A stretch of DNA of 64,000 nucleotides from Lysinibacillus odysseyi (GTDB lineage Bacteria > Bacillota > Bacilli > Bacillales_A > Planococcaceae), in assembly GCA_014595895.1 (NCBI GenBank), contig JABUKB010000005.1, positions 1-64,000 of the forward strand. Reading direction: 5' to 3'. Position numbers and translations under genes: made by a program. Shown in pieces: positions 51,300 through 60,850 of this stretch (its first letter is position 1; each line of letters opens with the position of its first letter). The notes under the pieces were generated by a model. It saw nothing but the letters and a program-made list of their open reading frames with translations. It made no database searches and had not been told where the DNA came from.

Positions 51300-52772
51300 T
51301 TATACATCAATTTGCGCACGCTGAAGCTTCCCGCTATAGTCTACATACACGCTTTTCCACTCTGTGTAGACATCTAATGCAGCTTGCCCGGAATCACGAT
51401 GCCCATTTCCCGTCCCTTTTGTACCGCCAAATGGCAGATGAATCTCTGCCCCTGTCGTACCGGCATTCACGTAGACAATCCCTGTATCCAACAAATGTTG
51501 TGCTTTAAAAATGGTGTTCACATCTTTTGAGAAAATGGAGCTTGATAATCCAAATACCACGCCATTATTTACTTCAATTGCCTCTTCTAAGCTAGACACT
51601 TCAATTAAACTAATAACAGGACCAAAGATTTCTTCTTGTGCAATAATCATATGTGGTTCCACATCTACGAACAAAGTTGGCTCAAAATAATAGCCTTGAT
51701 CAAATGGTGGCTCACTTAGTATGTGGCCGCCTTCTAATAATGTAGCTCCTTCTTGCTTGCCAATTTGTACGTATTTATTGATTTTTTCTAGAGCTGATTT
51801 ATTAATGACCGGACCAATTTTATTGGCTGAGTCGAGACCGTTTCCAATCGTCAATTTCTTCATTTCCTCGCGGAGCCGTGCTACAATCGATTCCTTTATA
51901 TCTTTATGCACAATCACGCGGCTACATGCTGTACAGCGCTGACCAGCTGTTCCGAAAGCACTCCATAAAATCCCTTCCACTGCTAATTCTATATCTGCAT
52001 CGTCCATAACAATGACTGCGTTTTTACCGCCGAGCTCAAGCGACACTTTCTTTAGCAATTTTCCGCCAAGCTCTGCTACCTTACTACCTGTTTCATTAGA
52101 CCCTGTAAAGGAAATAATCTGAATATCCGGATGCTCAATCATAGCCGTACCAACTGTAGAACCTGCCCCAAACACTACATTGATTACCCCAGCCGGCAAT
52201 CCTACTTCGTTAAATATTTTTGTCATTTCATATGCGATTAGCGGTGTTTCATTGGATGGCTTCCAAACAACCGTATTGCCTGTGACAAGTGCCGGAAAGG
52301 CTTTCCATGAGGCAATCGCAATAGGGAAATTCCATGGTGTAATAATACCGGCTACCCCTACTGGCGTTCGAACGCTCATCGCAAATTTATGAGATAACTC
52401 GGAAGGCACTGTTTCTCCAAATAGGCGTCGGCCTTCCCCAGCCATATAAAATGCCATATCGATTGCTTCCTGTACCTCACCAAGCGCTTCTTCTAACACT
52501 TTTCCCATTTCCTTTGTTAGTAAGGTCGCTAGCTGCTCCTTTTTTTGCTTTAGATGAAAAGCGATTTCATACAAATAATCGGCCCTTTTTGGTGCCGGTA
52601 CATTAGCCCAGGCTTTTTGTGCCCGTTTGGCTGCCTTTGCCGCCATATCGACTTCAACAGCTGTCGATAACGGGACTTGCGCTAGTTGCTGGCCATTTGC
52701 CGGGTTAATGACCGCCAGCTTTTTACCTTCGACTTCCACCCATTGACCGTCAATATAGTTTTGAATTTGCAT
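51300..52772 (-). CDS. Aldehyde dehydrogenase, probably 2-aminoadipate semialdehyde dehydrogenase
   Basis: 490 residues, NAD(P)-dependent ALDH with all catalytic motifs: PWNFP (Asn148), LELGGKN (general base Glu246), GQRCTACSR (nucleophile Cys280) and EEIFGPVISL. The operon partner is lysine 6-dehydrogenase, so oxidation of 2-aminoadipate semialdehyde is the best guess, though ALDH specificity cannot be read from motifs alone. Start ATG 52772 follows GAGGAGG with 7-nt spacing; in-frame GTG 52778 is too close to that site. Confidence 0.85.
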   Translation of the reverse strand: MQIQNYIDGQWVEVEGKKLAVINPANGQQLAQVPLSTAVEVDMAAKAAKRAQKAWANVPAPKRADYLYEIAFHLKQKKEQLATLLTKEMGKVLEEALGEVQEAIDMAFYMAGEGRRLFGETVPSELSHKFAMSVRTPVGVAGIITPWNFPIAIASWKAFPALVTGNTVVWKPSNETPLIAYEMTKIFNEVGLPAGVINVVFGAGSTVGTAMIEHPDIQIISFTGSNETGSKVAELGGKLLKKVSLELGGKNAVIVMDDADIELAVEGILWSAFGTAGQRCTACSRVIVHKDIKESIVARLREEMKKLTIGNGLDSANKIGPVINKSALEKINKYVQIGKQEGATLLEGGHILSEPPFDQGYYFEPTLFVDVEPHMIIAQEEIFGPVISLIEVSSLEEAIEVNNGVVFGLSSSIFSKDVNTIFKAQHLLDTGIVYVNAGTTGAEIHLPFGGTKGTGNGHRDSGQAALDVYTEWKSVYVDYSGKLQRAQIDV

Positions 52773-52952
52773 CCCCACACCTCCTCATATTATTTATTAT
52801 TTTATTTAACGTTTTAATTCGATATTATCTACTTGAAACCCTTTTTTTCTACAAAAAAGACACATAAACAAATTTGCTTACATGTCATAATCAGTGAACG
52901 GACGATTCCATATTGTGTTTCTCTTGAAGCAGAAGATACTTATTCTAAAAAA

Positions 52953-54245
52953 TTAAAATGTTTGAATTGCAGCTTCCAATTGTACAGCGGCTTCTTCCAG
53001 ACGTTCAGAAGAGTCGCCGATATGCTCTACTACATGCGATAACTCTTTTATTTGCTTAGCTACATCCACAAAGTCTGTAATGGTTACGTCAATGGCTGAA
53101 GAAATATCATGAAATACTGTTAAGGATTTTTCATTTTGTTCTTTCCCATTTTCCACTAACTCTTGAATAGTATGAATAGATTCGATGACCTTTGACGTAA
53201 CGAGACTAGAACTTTCAATTAAAACCGCAATTTGTTCTACGGATTGCTTGGTTTGGTCTGCTAGCTTACGTACTTCGTCAGCTACTACCGCAAACCCTTT
53301 CCCATGCTCGCCTGCTCTAGCAGCCTCGATTGCCGAGTTTAATGCCAGGAGGTTCGTTTGATTGGCAATCCCTTTTACCATCTCTACGACAGCCTGAATT
53401 TCCAGTGAGGAACTATTTAGCTGTTGAATCATAGCAGTCATTTCTACCGCTTTATCGCTAATTTGCATGTTTTGTTCGCTGAGACGTCTCATTTGCTCAT
53501 AGCCTAGTTCAGAAGCTTGTTTTGTACCTTGTGCTTCCTGGATGCTATTTTGCAATTGTACGTTCACATTTTTTGTGCTTGAAACAAGCTCCATGACCCG
53601 CTCATTGGTTTCTTGTGACTGCACCTCAAGGGTTTCTGAAATCTGCCCAATTGTCTGACGTACCGCTTGTTTCACCCCGTCTTGGCTTTCCTTCATGAGC
53701 CGTTCGGAAACCTGTTCGTATTCTTCCAATACAATTTGTTGTTCGAAATTGCAAATCTTGCCGATAGCATGTATAACCCGGCGCTCTTCCTCCTGGGTCA
53801 AATATAATTCACTGACAATCTGACAAAGGGTTTGCTCTAACTTATAAAAGGCAGCTAGATACCATTTCGTCGTTAATCCTATATGCACATGCATCATCGC
53901 TACAGCTGCCCGCTTTTGCAAATACTCGTCATCGATACGTCCATCTAGCATTTCTACGATATGATGGCGCAATGTTTGCCGTAATCTGTCTGATGTACTG
54001 TGCTGTCGAATAAAATGCTGAAATTGAGGTACCGATTCGATTGTATGATAAAATGCTTCTACTATTCTTTTTATTTGAATTTCTATATGAGGTTTAACCG
54101 CTCGAATTAACTGTAAATCTTCCACATTTAAATTAATCATTTGTAACTGTAATAACCGAGTCTGATCGTCAAGAAAAATTCCAACATCCATTGCACTGGC
54201 TTCTTTTAACACATTTCTTGATTGCTTTTTATTTGTGAAAAACAT
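52953..54245 (-). CDS. Globin-coupled methyl-accepting chemotaxis protein (HemAT 2)
   Basis: 430 residues, a paralogue of the HemAT at 2179. The sensor globin (1-180) has proximal His119 in [13 protein letters not shown]; the soluble MCP domain has [20 protein letters not shown] and [19 protein letters not shown]. There is no membrane segment. It should sense oxygen or another haem ligand. It shares the MFF N-terminus with HemAT 1 but is clearly diverged, so an old duplication or independent gain. ATG 54245 follows a GGAGCGATAATA-like site. No strong terminator separates it from the ALDH gene downstream. Confidence 0.92.
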   Translation of the reverse strand: MFFTNKKQSRNVLKEASAMDVGIFLDDQTRLLQLQMINLNVEDLQLIRAVKPHIEIQIKRIVEAFYHTIESVPQFQHFIRQHSTSDRLRQTLRHHIVEMLDGRIDDEYLQKRAAVAMMHVHIGLTTKWYLAAFYKLEQTLCQIVSELYLTQEEERRVIHAIGKICNFEQQIVLEEYEQVSERLMKESQDGVKQAVRQTIGQISETLEVQSQETNERVMELVSSTKNVNVQLQNSIQEAQGTKQASELGYEQMRRLSEQNMQISDKAVEMTAMIQQLNSSSLEIQAVVEMVKGIANQTNLLALNSAIEAARAGEHGKGFAVVADEVRKLADQTKQSVEQIAVLIESSSLVTSKVIESIHTIQELVENGKEQNEKSLTVFHDISSAIDVTITDFVDVAKQIKELSHVVEHIGDSSERLEEAAVQLEAAIQTF

Positions 54246-54341
54246 TATTATCGCTCCGTTACTATTAAATTCACATTATATGTGGATAAAGTTATAATAG
54301 CACAGAAATCACAATTTTCTTACAATAATTGATAATTATAT

Positions 54342-54380
54342 AAGAAAAAGCGTTCCTTGCAGAAAGGAACGCTTTTTCTT
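54342..54380. terminator. Terminator between hemAT 2 and uppP
   Basis: Perfect 17-bp stem AAGAAAAAGCGTTCCTT/AAGGAACGCTTTTTCTT with a 5-nt loop. It lies directly after the uppP stop codon, on the minus strand followed by TTATAT. Confidence 0.92.
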
Positions 54381-55206
54381 ATAAAAATACAATGAATGCT
54401 AATACAAGCGCTAACACAATACGATAAATAGCGAATGGTGTTAGCTTGACTTTTGAAATTAGCTTCAGGAAGAATTTAATGGATATTAGTGCAAACACAA
54501 AAGCACTGATGAATCCTACCGCATAAAAGCTGAAATGATCCATATTAATTTGATCCCAGTTTTTCACTAATGACAGACCACTAGCACCTGCCATAATCGG
54601 CACTGCCATAATAAAGGTAAAATCAGCTGCTGTTTTATGATCCAGGCCAAGTAACACCCCACCTGAAATCGTGGCACCTGAACGTGAAAATCCTGGCCAT
54701 AATGACAAACACTGAATTAAACCGACTTTAAATGCTTTGCCATATGAAAGTTGATCCAACGATGTAATGATCGGTTTTTTCGGTCCAAATTTATCGGCAA
54801 TAATCATTAGAAAGGCACCGATAAATAAACCGACAATAACTGTTTCAATACTAAATAAATGCTCATCAATAAAATCTTCAAATAATACACCAAAAATCCC
54901 TGCCGGAATAATACCGACAATGACATGTGCAAGCGTAAATCTGGACGTGGCTGTTTGCCCTTCTATTTTATAGAGTCCTATTAAACTCAGTATACGTTTC
55001 CACATAATAACCACTACCGCTAAAATAGACCCTAATTGAATAACAATCTTAAACGTATTGGCAGATCCTTGTCCTAAAAATTCTGTCGTCTTTAACCAAA
55101 GATCATCGACAATAATCATATGCCCTGTCGACGATACAGGCGCAAACTCTGTCATCCCCTCTACAAACCCAAGGATGAGCGCCTTTAATAGCTCAATGAA
55201 TTCCAT
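54379..55206 (-). CDS. uppP: Undecaprenyl-diphosphate phosphatase (BacA type)
   Basis: 275 residues, eight membrane segments. Catalytic motifs: EGMTEFAPVSSTGH (Glu16, Glu20) and PGFSRSGATISGG (Arg in GFSRSG). It dephosphorylates undecaprenyl diphosphate, recycling the lipid carrier for peptidoglycan and teichoic acid; overexpression gives bacitracin tolerance. ATG 55206 follows AAAGGAG. The gene overlaps the upstream phosphoesterase gene by 1 nt (TAATG), so the two are translationally coupled. A VanR-like two-component system lies further upstream. Confidence 0.95.
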   Translation of the reverse strand: MEFIELLKALILGFVEGMTEFAPVSSTGHMIIVDDLWLKTTEFLGQGSANTFKIVIQLGSILAVVVIMWKRILSLIGLYKIEGQTATSRFTLAHVIVGIIPAGIFGVLFEDFIDEHLFSIETVIVGLFIGAFLMIIADKFGPKKPIITSLDQLSYGKAFKVGLIQCLSLWPGFSRSGATISGGVLLGLDHKTAADFTFIMAVPIMAGASGLSLVKNWDQINMDHFSFYAVGFISAFVFALISIKFFLKLISKVKLTPFAIYRIVLALVLAFIVFL

Positions 55207-56285
55207 TATTTCTCTCCTTTAAATTCGATATCCACAACCCACAGTTCTGATTGTGAACCAACCCTTGTTGGAGGCCCCCAAAAACCAAAGCCACTTGAAA
55301 CAAGCGTGTGCATTTGTTTCTTTTGCTCATATCCATAGTCTAACTCAAAAATACGTGATGTGATGAGATGATTCGGCCACATTTGTCCCTTATGTGTATG
55401 TCCCGATACATGAAAGTCCACTCCTGCTTGAATCGGAGTTTGTAAATCATTCGGTGTATGGTTCATGACAAACCATGGCTTCCCCTCATTATCTGGCTTC
55501 AATTGTGACAAAGCTGCACGCTTTTTATTCGTTACATCTTCTTGCCCTGTTAAATAAAAACGATTTCCAACTAAAATAGTTTCATCTAACAGCATTTTCA
55601 CATTTGAGGCTTCCATTTCCTCCACTAGCAGCGGAATCTTCCCTCCATAATACTCATGGTTGCCTAGCACGCCATAGACACCATATGTCGTTTTTAATTG
55701 TTTCATGACCTCATGCATACCGTCCTCAATGTACCAGGATGGATCATCGTCAATTAAATCTCCTACTAACAGGACGACATCCGGCTCTACTGCATTGGCT
55801 TTATCGACAAATTTCTGTAAATGCCCCTTGTTAGAAAGAGCGCCTAAATGAAAGTCGGAAGCGACCACCACGCGTAGCGGCTCACCTTCCTTATCTATGG
55901 CAAATGACAATTCTCTCGTCACTGGTGTATAAGCATAATATGTACCTATCATAAATATCACCGCTAATGCGGCTACACCCGCGACACCAAGCCAAACAAT
56001 ATTTTTTAATGGCGTGAACCACACAATTATATTCACAATCAGGCAAATGAGCAACCCGTATTGCAAGATAAACATCCAGTAGTTTCCGATAATAGCAAAT
56101 GGCTTTAAGGCTTCATGCAATCGCCCAATCATCATACTGAAAGCGAGCGTAAAGATAATCGCCCAGTATGCCCATTCAAAGCGGAATACGTTGATTGCAA
56201 CAAGCCACTTCTTCAAATTCCAACCTAAATAAAAAGTAATGCCGCAATATATCAAAATAACGATAATCCCTATTAGCCATTTCAT
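55206..56285 (-). CDS. Membrane-anchored metallophosphoesterase (YkuE-like)
   Basis: 359 residues. Four hydrophobic segments in residues 1-125, then a calcineurin-like phosphoesterase domain: ASDFHLGALS (DxH), LLVGDLIDDDPS (GDxxD), LGNHEYYGG (GNHE), VMNHTP and VSGHTHKGQ (GHxH). Facing inside or outside is not certain; relatives hydrolyse lipid or nucleotide diphosphates. Its 1-nt overlap with uppP suggests a joint role in envelope lipid metabolism. ATG 56285 follows AAAGGGGGAAAGAAA. Confidence 0.88.
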   Translation of the reverse strand: MKWLIGIIVILIYCGITFYLGWNLKKWLVAINVFRFEWAYWAIIFTLAFSMMIGRLHEALKPFAIIGNYWMFILQYGLLICLIVNIIVWFTPLKNIVWLGVAGVAALAVIFMIGTYYAYTPVTRELSFAIDKEGEPLRVVVASDFHLGALSNKGHLQKFVDKANAVEPDVVLLVGDLIDDDPSWYIEDGMHEVMKQLKTTYGVYGVLGNHEYYGGKIPLLVEEMEASNVKMLLDETILVGNRFYLTGQEDVTNKKRAALSQLKPDNEGKPWFVMNHTPNDLQTPIQAGVDFHVSGHTHKGQMWPNHLITSRIFELDYGYEQKKQMHTLVSSGFGFWGPPTRVGSQSELWVVDIEFKGEK

Positions 56286-56340
56286 TTTCTTTCCCCCTTT
56301 ATTGCTAGAAAAATTATAGCACTTTCTGAGGAAAATGATA

Positions 56341-56375
56341 TAAAAGTACCCTTTCTATCCTGTAGAAAGGGTACT
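56341..56375 (-). terminator. Terminator of the two-component system operon
   Basis: Perfect 13-bp stem AGTACCCTTTCTA/TAGAAAGGGTACT with a 5-nt loop; minus strand followed by TTTTATA. Confidence 0.9.
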
Positions 56376-56380
56376 GAAAT

Positions 56381-58546
56381 TTAAAGAGTATTTACCTTGA
56401 CGGTCACTTTAAATAAGTCGCCATCTACGTCTAGCTGGAGTTGACCATTATGCAGATCAACGATAGATTGCGCAATCGCAAGTCCTAACCCTGAACCTTC
56501 GGTATGGCGAGATGTATCAGCGCGCTTAAAGCGTTCTGTTAGTTCCTCAATATTTTCGCCTAGTTCATATTTCGCTACATTTTTGACTGTAAACTCCGCG
56601 ACGCCATTTGATTCTTTTAACATGACATAGACACGGGTACCCGTCAGGCTATATTTACGGGCATTATTTAATAAATTGTCCACAACGCGCCACCATTTTT
56701 GACCGTCTACATATACATAGATCGGCTGGTCCTGGATGGTAACCCGTAAATCCAGCCCTGCCTTCACAAAATCTTCTTCATGCTCAACAACCGTTTGTTG
56801 CAGCATCTGCGCTAAATCCACTTGCTGTCTCACGATTTCAATATTGCCGCTCGCCATTTTCGAGACTTCAAATAAATCCTCAATCAGTGTTTTTAAGCGT
56901 GCCGATTTTTTATCGACAATATCAATATATTTTGTGCGTTCCTCAGTTGTTAAATCGGGATTTTTCAATAAGTCGGTATACGTAATAATTGATGTGAGCG
57001 GCGTGCGCAAATCATGGCTGACATTCGTGATGAGCTCTGTCTTTAACCGTTCGCTCTTTGCTTGTTCCTTCATTGAAACGGCAATGCCTTGTCTTACTTC
57101 ATTTAAATTAGCGGCATGCTTAGCAATCGGTGATTTTCCCTTCACGTTAATTGGTGCCGTTAATTGCCCTGCTGCCATTTGTTCAGTCTGCTTCATGACT
57201 TTATTTAAGTAGCCCATTCGTTTCATATAGACATAGAGAGTAGGCAGAAATACGAACATAAAGAGCGGGATATAGATAACCAATAATCCTGGTGCTACCA
57301 TCACCCCAGCAAACCCTACTCCTCCTAAGAAAAAGATCACGAACATTCCCATAGTTTGTTTGCCGATGGACTTATTTAAAAACGATTCCTTAACCGCCTT
57401 ACCCACACGTATGAATAAAGAGTTTTGCTCTGTAATCCCTTGGTTTTTTACATAATCTATAAACCAGAGTGTTGTTAAAATAAAGGTACTCATAAAGACA
57501 AATGCCAGTACCATAGCCACAACTTCTTCTACTATTAATAAAGGTGGTGCAGAATCCATTAAAAGATATACACGATGCGGGAAGCCATCGACAAGAGAAA
57601 TAGTTAAAATACCTGTAATAATTGGTAGCACCATTTGAAAATCAAGTGGCAAACGCGCAAATAGTTGTTCTGCCTGCGGCCAGCTAAATAATGCACGTGC
57701 CGGCTTCAGGAACACAAGCACTACTACTGCAATGATGCCTAGCGCCCATAATATATAAAACATGATGGCACGGTTTTTAAATATTTTCTCGCTTTCTGCT
57801 AAATTGAATGCATTTAATGCTGATTTATAAACGATAACTTCTCCTGTTAAATACTTCGGCTGTTGCTCTATATACAATGAAGTCTCGCTTATACCTGGCA
57901 TGCCACCCAGATAATAATTTAAATCAATAGTGGCATGTGTTGTTGGTTCCCACTCATAATCCCCCGTAAATTTTTCACGTTGGATCACTGTTCCCTTTTT
58001 AAGCGATATATAGCTTTCGCCCTGGTCGCTTTTTAAATCATAGCCAAAGTGTTGTTTTTGATTTTGAAAACCAGTTTTTCCTCGTTCATAATCCTGTTCA
58101 TATTTAGCCAGTGCTTCTTCTTTAATCGTTCTGATTTTTTGCCTAACTACTTCATCGTTCTCAAAGTTTTTGCGAATTTCCTCTAGCTTTGCATCGCGCT
58201 GCTGTTCATAGAGTGTTCTTTCTTCCTTTGATAGCGATTCGTCTGCTAAGATACTTTCAAATTGTGAGCGTACATTATCTAATTGTGCTGGCAAGGAACC
58301 ATAAAACTCACGATAATAATGAATTTCGTCAGGAGATACAACAATCGACTCTTTCAATGCTTCAAAATCAATAGGATTGATTTCATATTTCTCGAGGTTT
58401 TCCATAAACTCACTGCGTTTTGCTATAATATCTTCTGATTCATAGTAATTAATCCCTATAAAATACGATCCCATTACCAAGAAACTAAAACCTGAAACAA
58501 TAACAACAAATATAAGAAAAAGTGTGAGGAATAATTTTGTTTTCAT
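56381..58546 (-). CDS. Large sensor histidine kinase
   Basis: 721 residues. One membrane helix at 5-30, an extracellular domain of about 225 residues rich in charged helices, then about five membrane helices (260-440), a HAMP-like linker, a DHp domain with phospho-His511 in TNVSHDLRTPLTSI, and an ATPase domain (DNLLNNARKYS, GLGLAIAQSIVDLH). It is the partner of the VanR-like regulator upstream, with a small membrane ORF between them. The location beside uppP suggests envelope sensing, but this is inference. ATG 58546 follows TAGGAGG. Confidence 0.9.
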   Translation of the reverse strand: MKTKLFLTLFLIFVVIVSGFSFLVMGSYFIGINYYESEDIIAKRSEFMENLEKYEINPIDFEALKESIVVSPDEIHYYREFYGSLPAQLDNVRSQFESILADESLSKEERTLYEQQRDAKLEEIRKNFENDEVVRQKIRTIKEEALAKYEQDYERGKTGFQNQKQHFGYDLKSDQGESYISLKKGTVIQREKFTGDYEWEPTTHATIDLNYYLGGMPGISETSLYIEQQPKYLTGEVIVYKSALNAFNLAESEKIFKNRAIMFYILWALGIIAVVVLVFLKPARALFSWPQAEQLFARLPLDFQMVLPIITGILTISLVDGFPHRVYLLMDSAPPLLIVEEVVAMVLAFVFMSTFILTTLWFIDYVKNQGITEQNSLFIRVGKAVKESFLNKSIGKQTMGMFVIFFLGGVGFAGVMVAPGLLVIYIPLFMFVFLPTLYVYMKRMGYLNKVMKQTEQMAAGQLTAPINVKGKSPIAKHAANLNEVRQGIAVSMKEQAKSERLKTELITNVSHDLRTPLTSIITYTDLLKNPDLTTEERTKYIDIVDKKSARLKTLIEDLFEVSKMASGNIEIVRQQVDLAQMLQQTVVEHEEDFVKAGLDLRVTIQDQPIYVYVDGQKWWRVVDNLLNNARKYSLTGTRVYVMLKESNGVAEFTVKNVAKYELGENIEELTERFKRADTSRHTEGSGLGLAIAQSIVDLHNGQLQLDVDGDLFKVTVKVNTL

Positions 58547-58559
58547 CTTTTCATTCCTC

Positions 58560-58694
58560 CTAAAATAAAGTGCCTATCAATTTAATCGTCTGGATAACGC
58601 GTTCCTCAATTCCCCGCCATATCCACATCATCATAAGACCACTTGCCACCACTCCGCTACCCATCATCCAAAACTGGTATCGTTTATTTTTCAA
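58560..58694 (-). CDS. Small membrane ORF between response regulator and kinase genes, 44 residues
   Basis: The frame starts with TTG 58694, inside the last codons of the regulator gene, and ends with TAG 58560, which overlaps the TAGGAGG of the kinase gene. So all three frames are tightly coupled. Residues 10-26 are hydrophobic (MMGSGVVASGLMMMWIW), one membrane helix flanked by positive N-terminal residues (KNKRYQ) and a charged RGIEERV segment. There is no separate ribosome binding site at the TTG, so it depends on coupling from the regulator, or starts at an internal ATG. Not recognised. Confidence 0.5.
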   Translation of the reverse strand: MKNKRYQFWMMGSGVVASGLMMMWIWRGIEERVIQTIKLIGTLF

Positions 58695-59370
58695 TTTTAT
58701 AGCCTAATCCCCATACCACTTTTAAATAACGCGGATTTTTGGGATCCTCTTCAATCTTTTCACGGATTTTCCGGATGTGGACAGCGACGATATTTTCCGC
58801 ATTGTATGCTTCCTCTTTCCATACAAGCTCATAAATCTCATTGATCGAAAATACACGTCCTGCGTTTTTTAGTAGCAGCTCTGTAATTTTATACTCAATG
58901 GGGGTCAGCTTTACCGACTCGCCATTGACCCGTACTTCTTTGGCATCTGGATGCAAAGTCAGTCCCTCTACTAGTGAATCTTCTTTTTGGTACGTACCAA
59001 GCTTCGTGTAGCGGCGTAGCTGACTTTTGACACGTGCCATCAACTCTAGCGGATGAAAGGGCTTTGTTAAATAATCATCTGCTCCAATCGACAGCCCATG
59101 GATCTTATCCGTATCCTCCGCCTTTGCACTCAGCATAATAATGGGAATATTGAGTTCCTCCCGAATTTTGAATGTGGCTGTAATACCATCCATTTGAGGC
59201 ATCATAATATCCAGAATGATCAGATGGACCTCCGATTGCTCTAGTTGCGCCAATGCTTCCAGACCGTTTTCTGCTTTCAATACGTGATACCCTTCGTTTT
59301 TCAAATAAATTTCGATGCCGTCACGAATATCCTGATCATCATCGACTACCAGTACAGTTAGCTCTTTCAT
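58684..59370 (-). CDS. OmpR/VanR-type response regulator
   Basis: 228 residues. Receiver domain with VVDDD (residues 8-12), phospho-acceptor Asp54 in IILDIMMP and KPFHP; then an OmpR-type winged helix (PIEYKITELLLKNAGRVFSI, VAVHIRKIREKIE, PRYLKVVWGLGYKIE). It resembles VanR-type regulators. It forms an operon with the large kinase downstream. Start ATG 59370 has a weak GGTGTGAC-type site. Targets are unknown; envelope genes such as uppP are plausible but no site is seen. Confidence 0.92.
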   Translation of the reverse strand: MKELTVLVVDDDQDIRDGIEIYLKNEGYHVLKAENGLEALAQLEQSEVHLIILDIMMPQMDGITATFKIREELNIPIIMLSAKAEDTDKIHGLSIGADDYLTKPFHPLELMARVKSQLRRYTKLGTYQKEDSLVEGLTLHPDAKEVRVNGESVKLTPIEYKITELLLKNAGRVFSINEIYELVWKEEAYNAENIVAVHIRKIREKIEEDPKNPRYLKVVWGLGYKIEK

Positions 59371-59503
59371 CTGTCACACCTCACTGCTTTTTCTTATAAT
59401 CTTATCCTAACTCTTACATCTGAGGATTTATAAATACAAAATCTGAAGAAATTCTTAAGGTTTTATGATAGGTGGATGTACCTTCCTTAATAACTAAGAC
59501 ACC

Positions 59504-59534
59504 AAAAAAGCATGACGTGAACCGCTCATGCTTT
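59504..59534 (-). terminator. Terminator of the EamA transporter gene
   Basis: 9-bp stem AAAGCATGA/TCATGCTTT with a 10-nt loop; minus strand followed by TTTGG. Its first arm overlaps the end of the coding region. Confidence 0.8.
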
Positions 59535-60407
59535 CATTTCCCGGTGTTCTGTTGATTTACTGCCAACTGTCAGTACAATAATTGCCCCCAAAATCAATAG
59601 CACTCCACTCCATGATGTCATCGATAAATATTCGTTTAAGAAAAACACACCAAGTAAAGCAGCCGTTAACGGCTCTCCTAAACTGAGTGTTACCGCTGCA
59701 GATGAACTGATATAACGCAAGCCACTTAAAAACAGCACGTAGGCAATACTTGTTGTCATAACCCCCATATAAAGCATCGGCCACAGATTTTCCGGCTTTG
59801 CAAGCCATGTAACGCCATCAGTTAATGCTACCGGTGATAGCAACAGAGCACATAATGAAAAGGTAAGCGCCACTGCTGGCAGTGCTTCCACCTGTTCCAT
59901 TAATTTTTTGCTCACATTTGCATAAAGCGCAAAGAAGAATCCTGCACATAATGCCAACCCTACACCTGCAGGGTCAACTACTGCCTCTCCGCTATTAGCA
60001 AACAATAAGATGCATCCGATGACTGCACAGGCCGTAGCGATAATCCACACTCTTGCAGGTCGATTTTTCCATATGAGCCATTCTAGCAACCCCGCAAATA
60101 CCGGTGAACTACCGATTGTAACCACGGTGCCAATCGCTACCCCTGTGTACCGAATCGAAGAGAAAAATAATACTTGGAATAATGCAATGGCCACAGCGGC
60201 AGCAATATTCCATCTCCATGGCCATGAGCGCCATGATACGTTACGCATGAATAGGACAAGAATGAACAAGAGCCCTCCTCCGATGCCTGAACGTATACAG
60301 GCAACAGCAATAGCTGACATATCATCGCTCAGAAAAGTTTGCGTCGTTCCTGTCGTCCCCCAAAGTACAGCCGCACACAACACCATTATGTATGGAAATA
60401 ACTGCAT
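59526..60407 (-). CDS. EamA/DMT-family metabolite transporter
   Basis: 293 residues, ten membrane segments in two EamA repeats: LCAAVLWGTTGTTQTFL and the second-half GVMTTSIAYVLFLSGLRYIS then SLGEPLTAALLGVFFLNE. This is a typical drug/metabolite exporter; substrate unknown, often amino acids or purine-like compounds. Start ATG 60407 follows AGGAGGGATTTT; the longer in-frame version from 60428 contains that site. It has its own terminator. Confidence 0.9.
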   Translation of the reverse strand: MQLFPYIMVLCAAVLWGTTGTTQTFLSDDMSAIAVACIRSGIGGGLLFILVLFMRNVSWRSWPWRWNIAAAVAIALFQVLFFSSIRYTGVAIGTVVTIGSSPVFAGLLEWLIWKNRPARVWIIATACAVIGCILLFANSGEAVVDPAGVGLALCAGFFFALYANVSKKLMEQVEALPAVALTFSLCALLLSPVALTDGVTWLAKPENLWPMLYMGVMTTSIAYVLFLSGLRYISSSAAVTLSLGEPLTAALLGVFFLNEYLSMTSWSGVLLILGAIIVLTVGSKSTEHREMKA

Positions 60408-60556
60408 AAAATCCCTCCTCTGTTCCATTATAGTAAATTCCCCTTCTAATACCTATGATTTCGTCTAAAAGAAAAGGAGAGATGGAAAATCACCAGGATC
60501 AGAGGACCGTATAAAAGCGTACCCGTGTTATAATCAAATAAAAAAGAGGTTATAAC

Positions 60557-60787
60557 ATGTTCAAAAACTTAGAAGAAACTGCCAAAGATCTCGGTATGCC
60601 TGAATATCAAGTTTTACAATATATATACAGCGGCCGTATTAAAGCTATTCCTGAAGGGGATGACTTCTTAATCAACAGCCAGCAGTTTGATCTCTATCAT
60701 GAACAGCTAGAACGTATCAAAGAAGAAATTGAAATTTGGCGTAATACACCGATTCCTGAAGATATCGATGTGAAGGATGAAGACTAA
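60557..60787 (+). CDS. Excisionase-like small DNA-binding protein
   Basis: 76 residues. The first 45 look like a MerR/excisionase-type helix-turn-helix (MPEYQVLQYIYSGRIKAI, PEGDDFLINSQQF), followed by a charged helix and an acidic tail. There is no integrase or phage gene nearby, so it is probably a housekeeping small regulator and not a phage Xis. ATG 60557 follows AAAGAGG, and a TATAAT-like box lies about 25 nt upstream of that. Confidence 0.7.
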   Translation: MFKNLEETAKDLGMPEYQVLQYIYSGRIKAIPEGDDFLINSQQFDLYHEQLERIKEEIEIWRNTPIPEDIDVKDED

Positions 60788-60813
60788 ACATATTGTGTTT
60801 CACTGAAAGGCAA

Positions 60814-60850
60814 AGAAGTTGCTGGGAATCTGATTCCGAGCAACTCCTTC
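60814..60850. terminator. Hairpin between convergent genes
   Basis: Interrupted stem GAAGTTGCTGGGAAT/ATTCCGAGCAACTCCTTC with a short loop. There is no long T-run on the plus strand; the minus strand is followed by TTCTTTG. Confidence 0.6.

Noticed and set aside
60010-60468. 152-codon open frame on the plus strand over the EamA gene
   Set aside because: It is fully antisense to a clear ten-helix transporter; no ribosome binding site or recognisable domain.
60557-60787. Phage excisionase as a sign of a prophage
   Set aside because: No integrase, attachment repeats or phage genes nearby. The protein is only a short excisionase-like helix-turn-helix.
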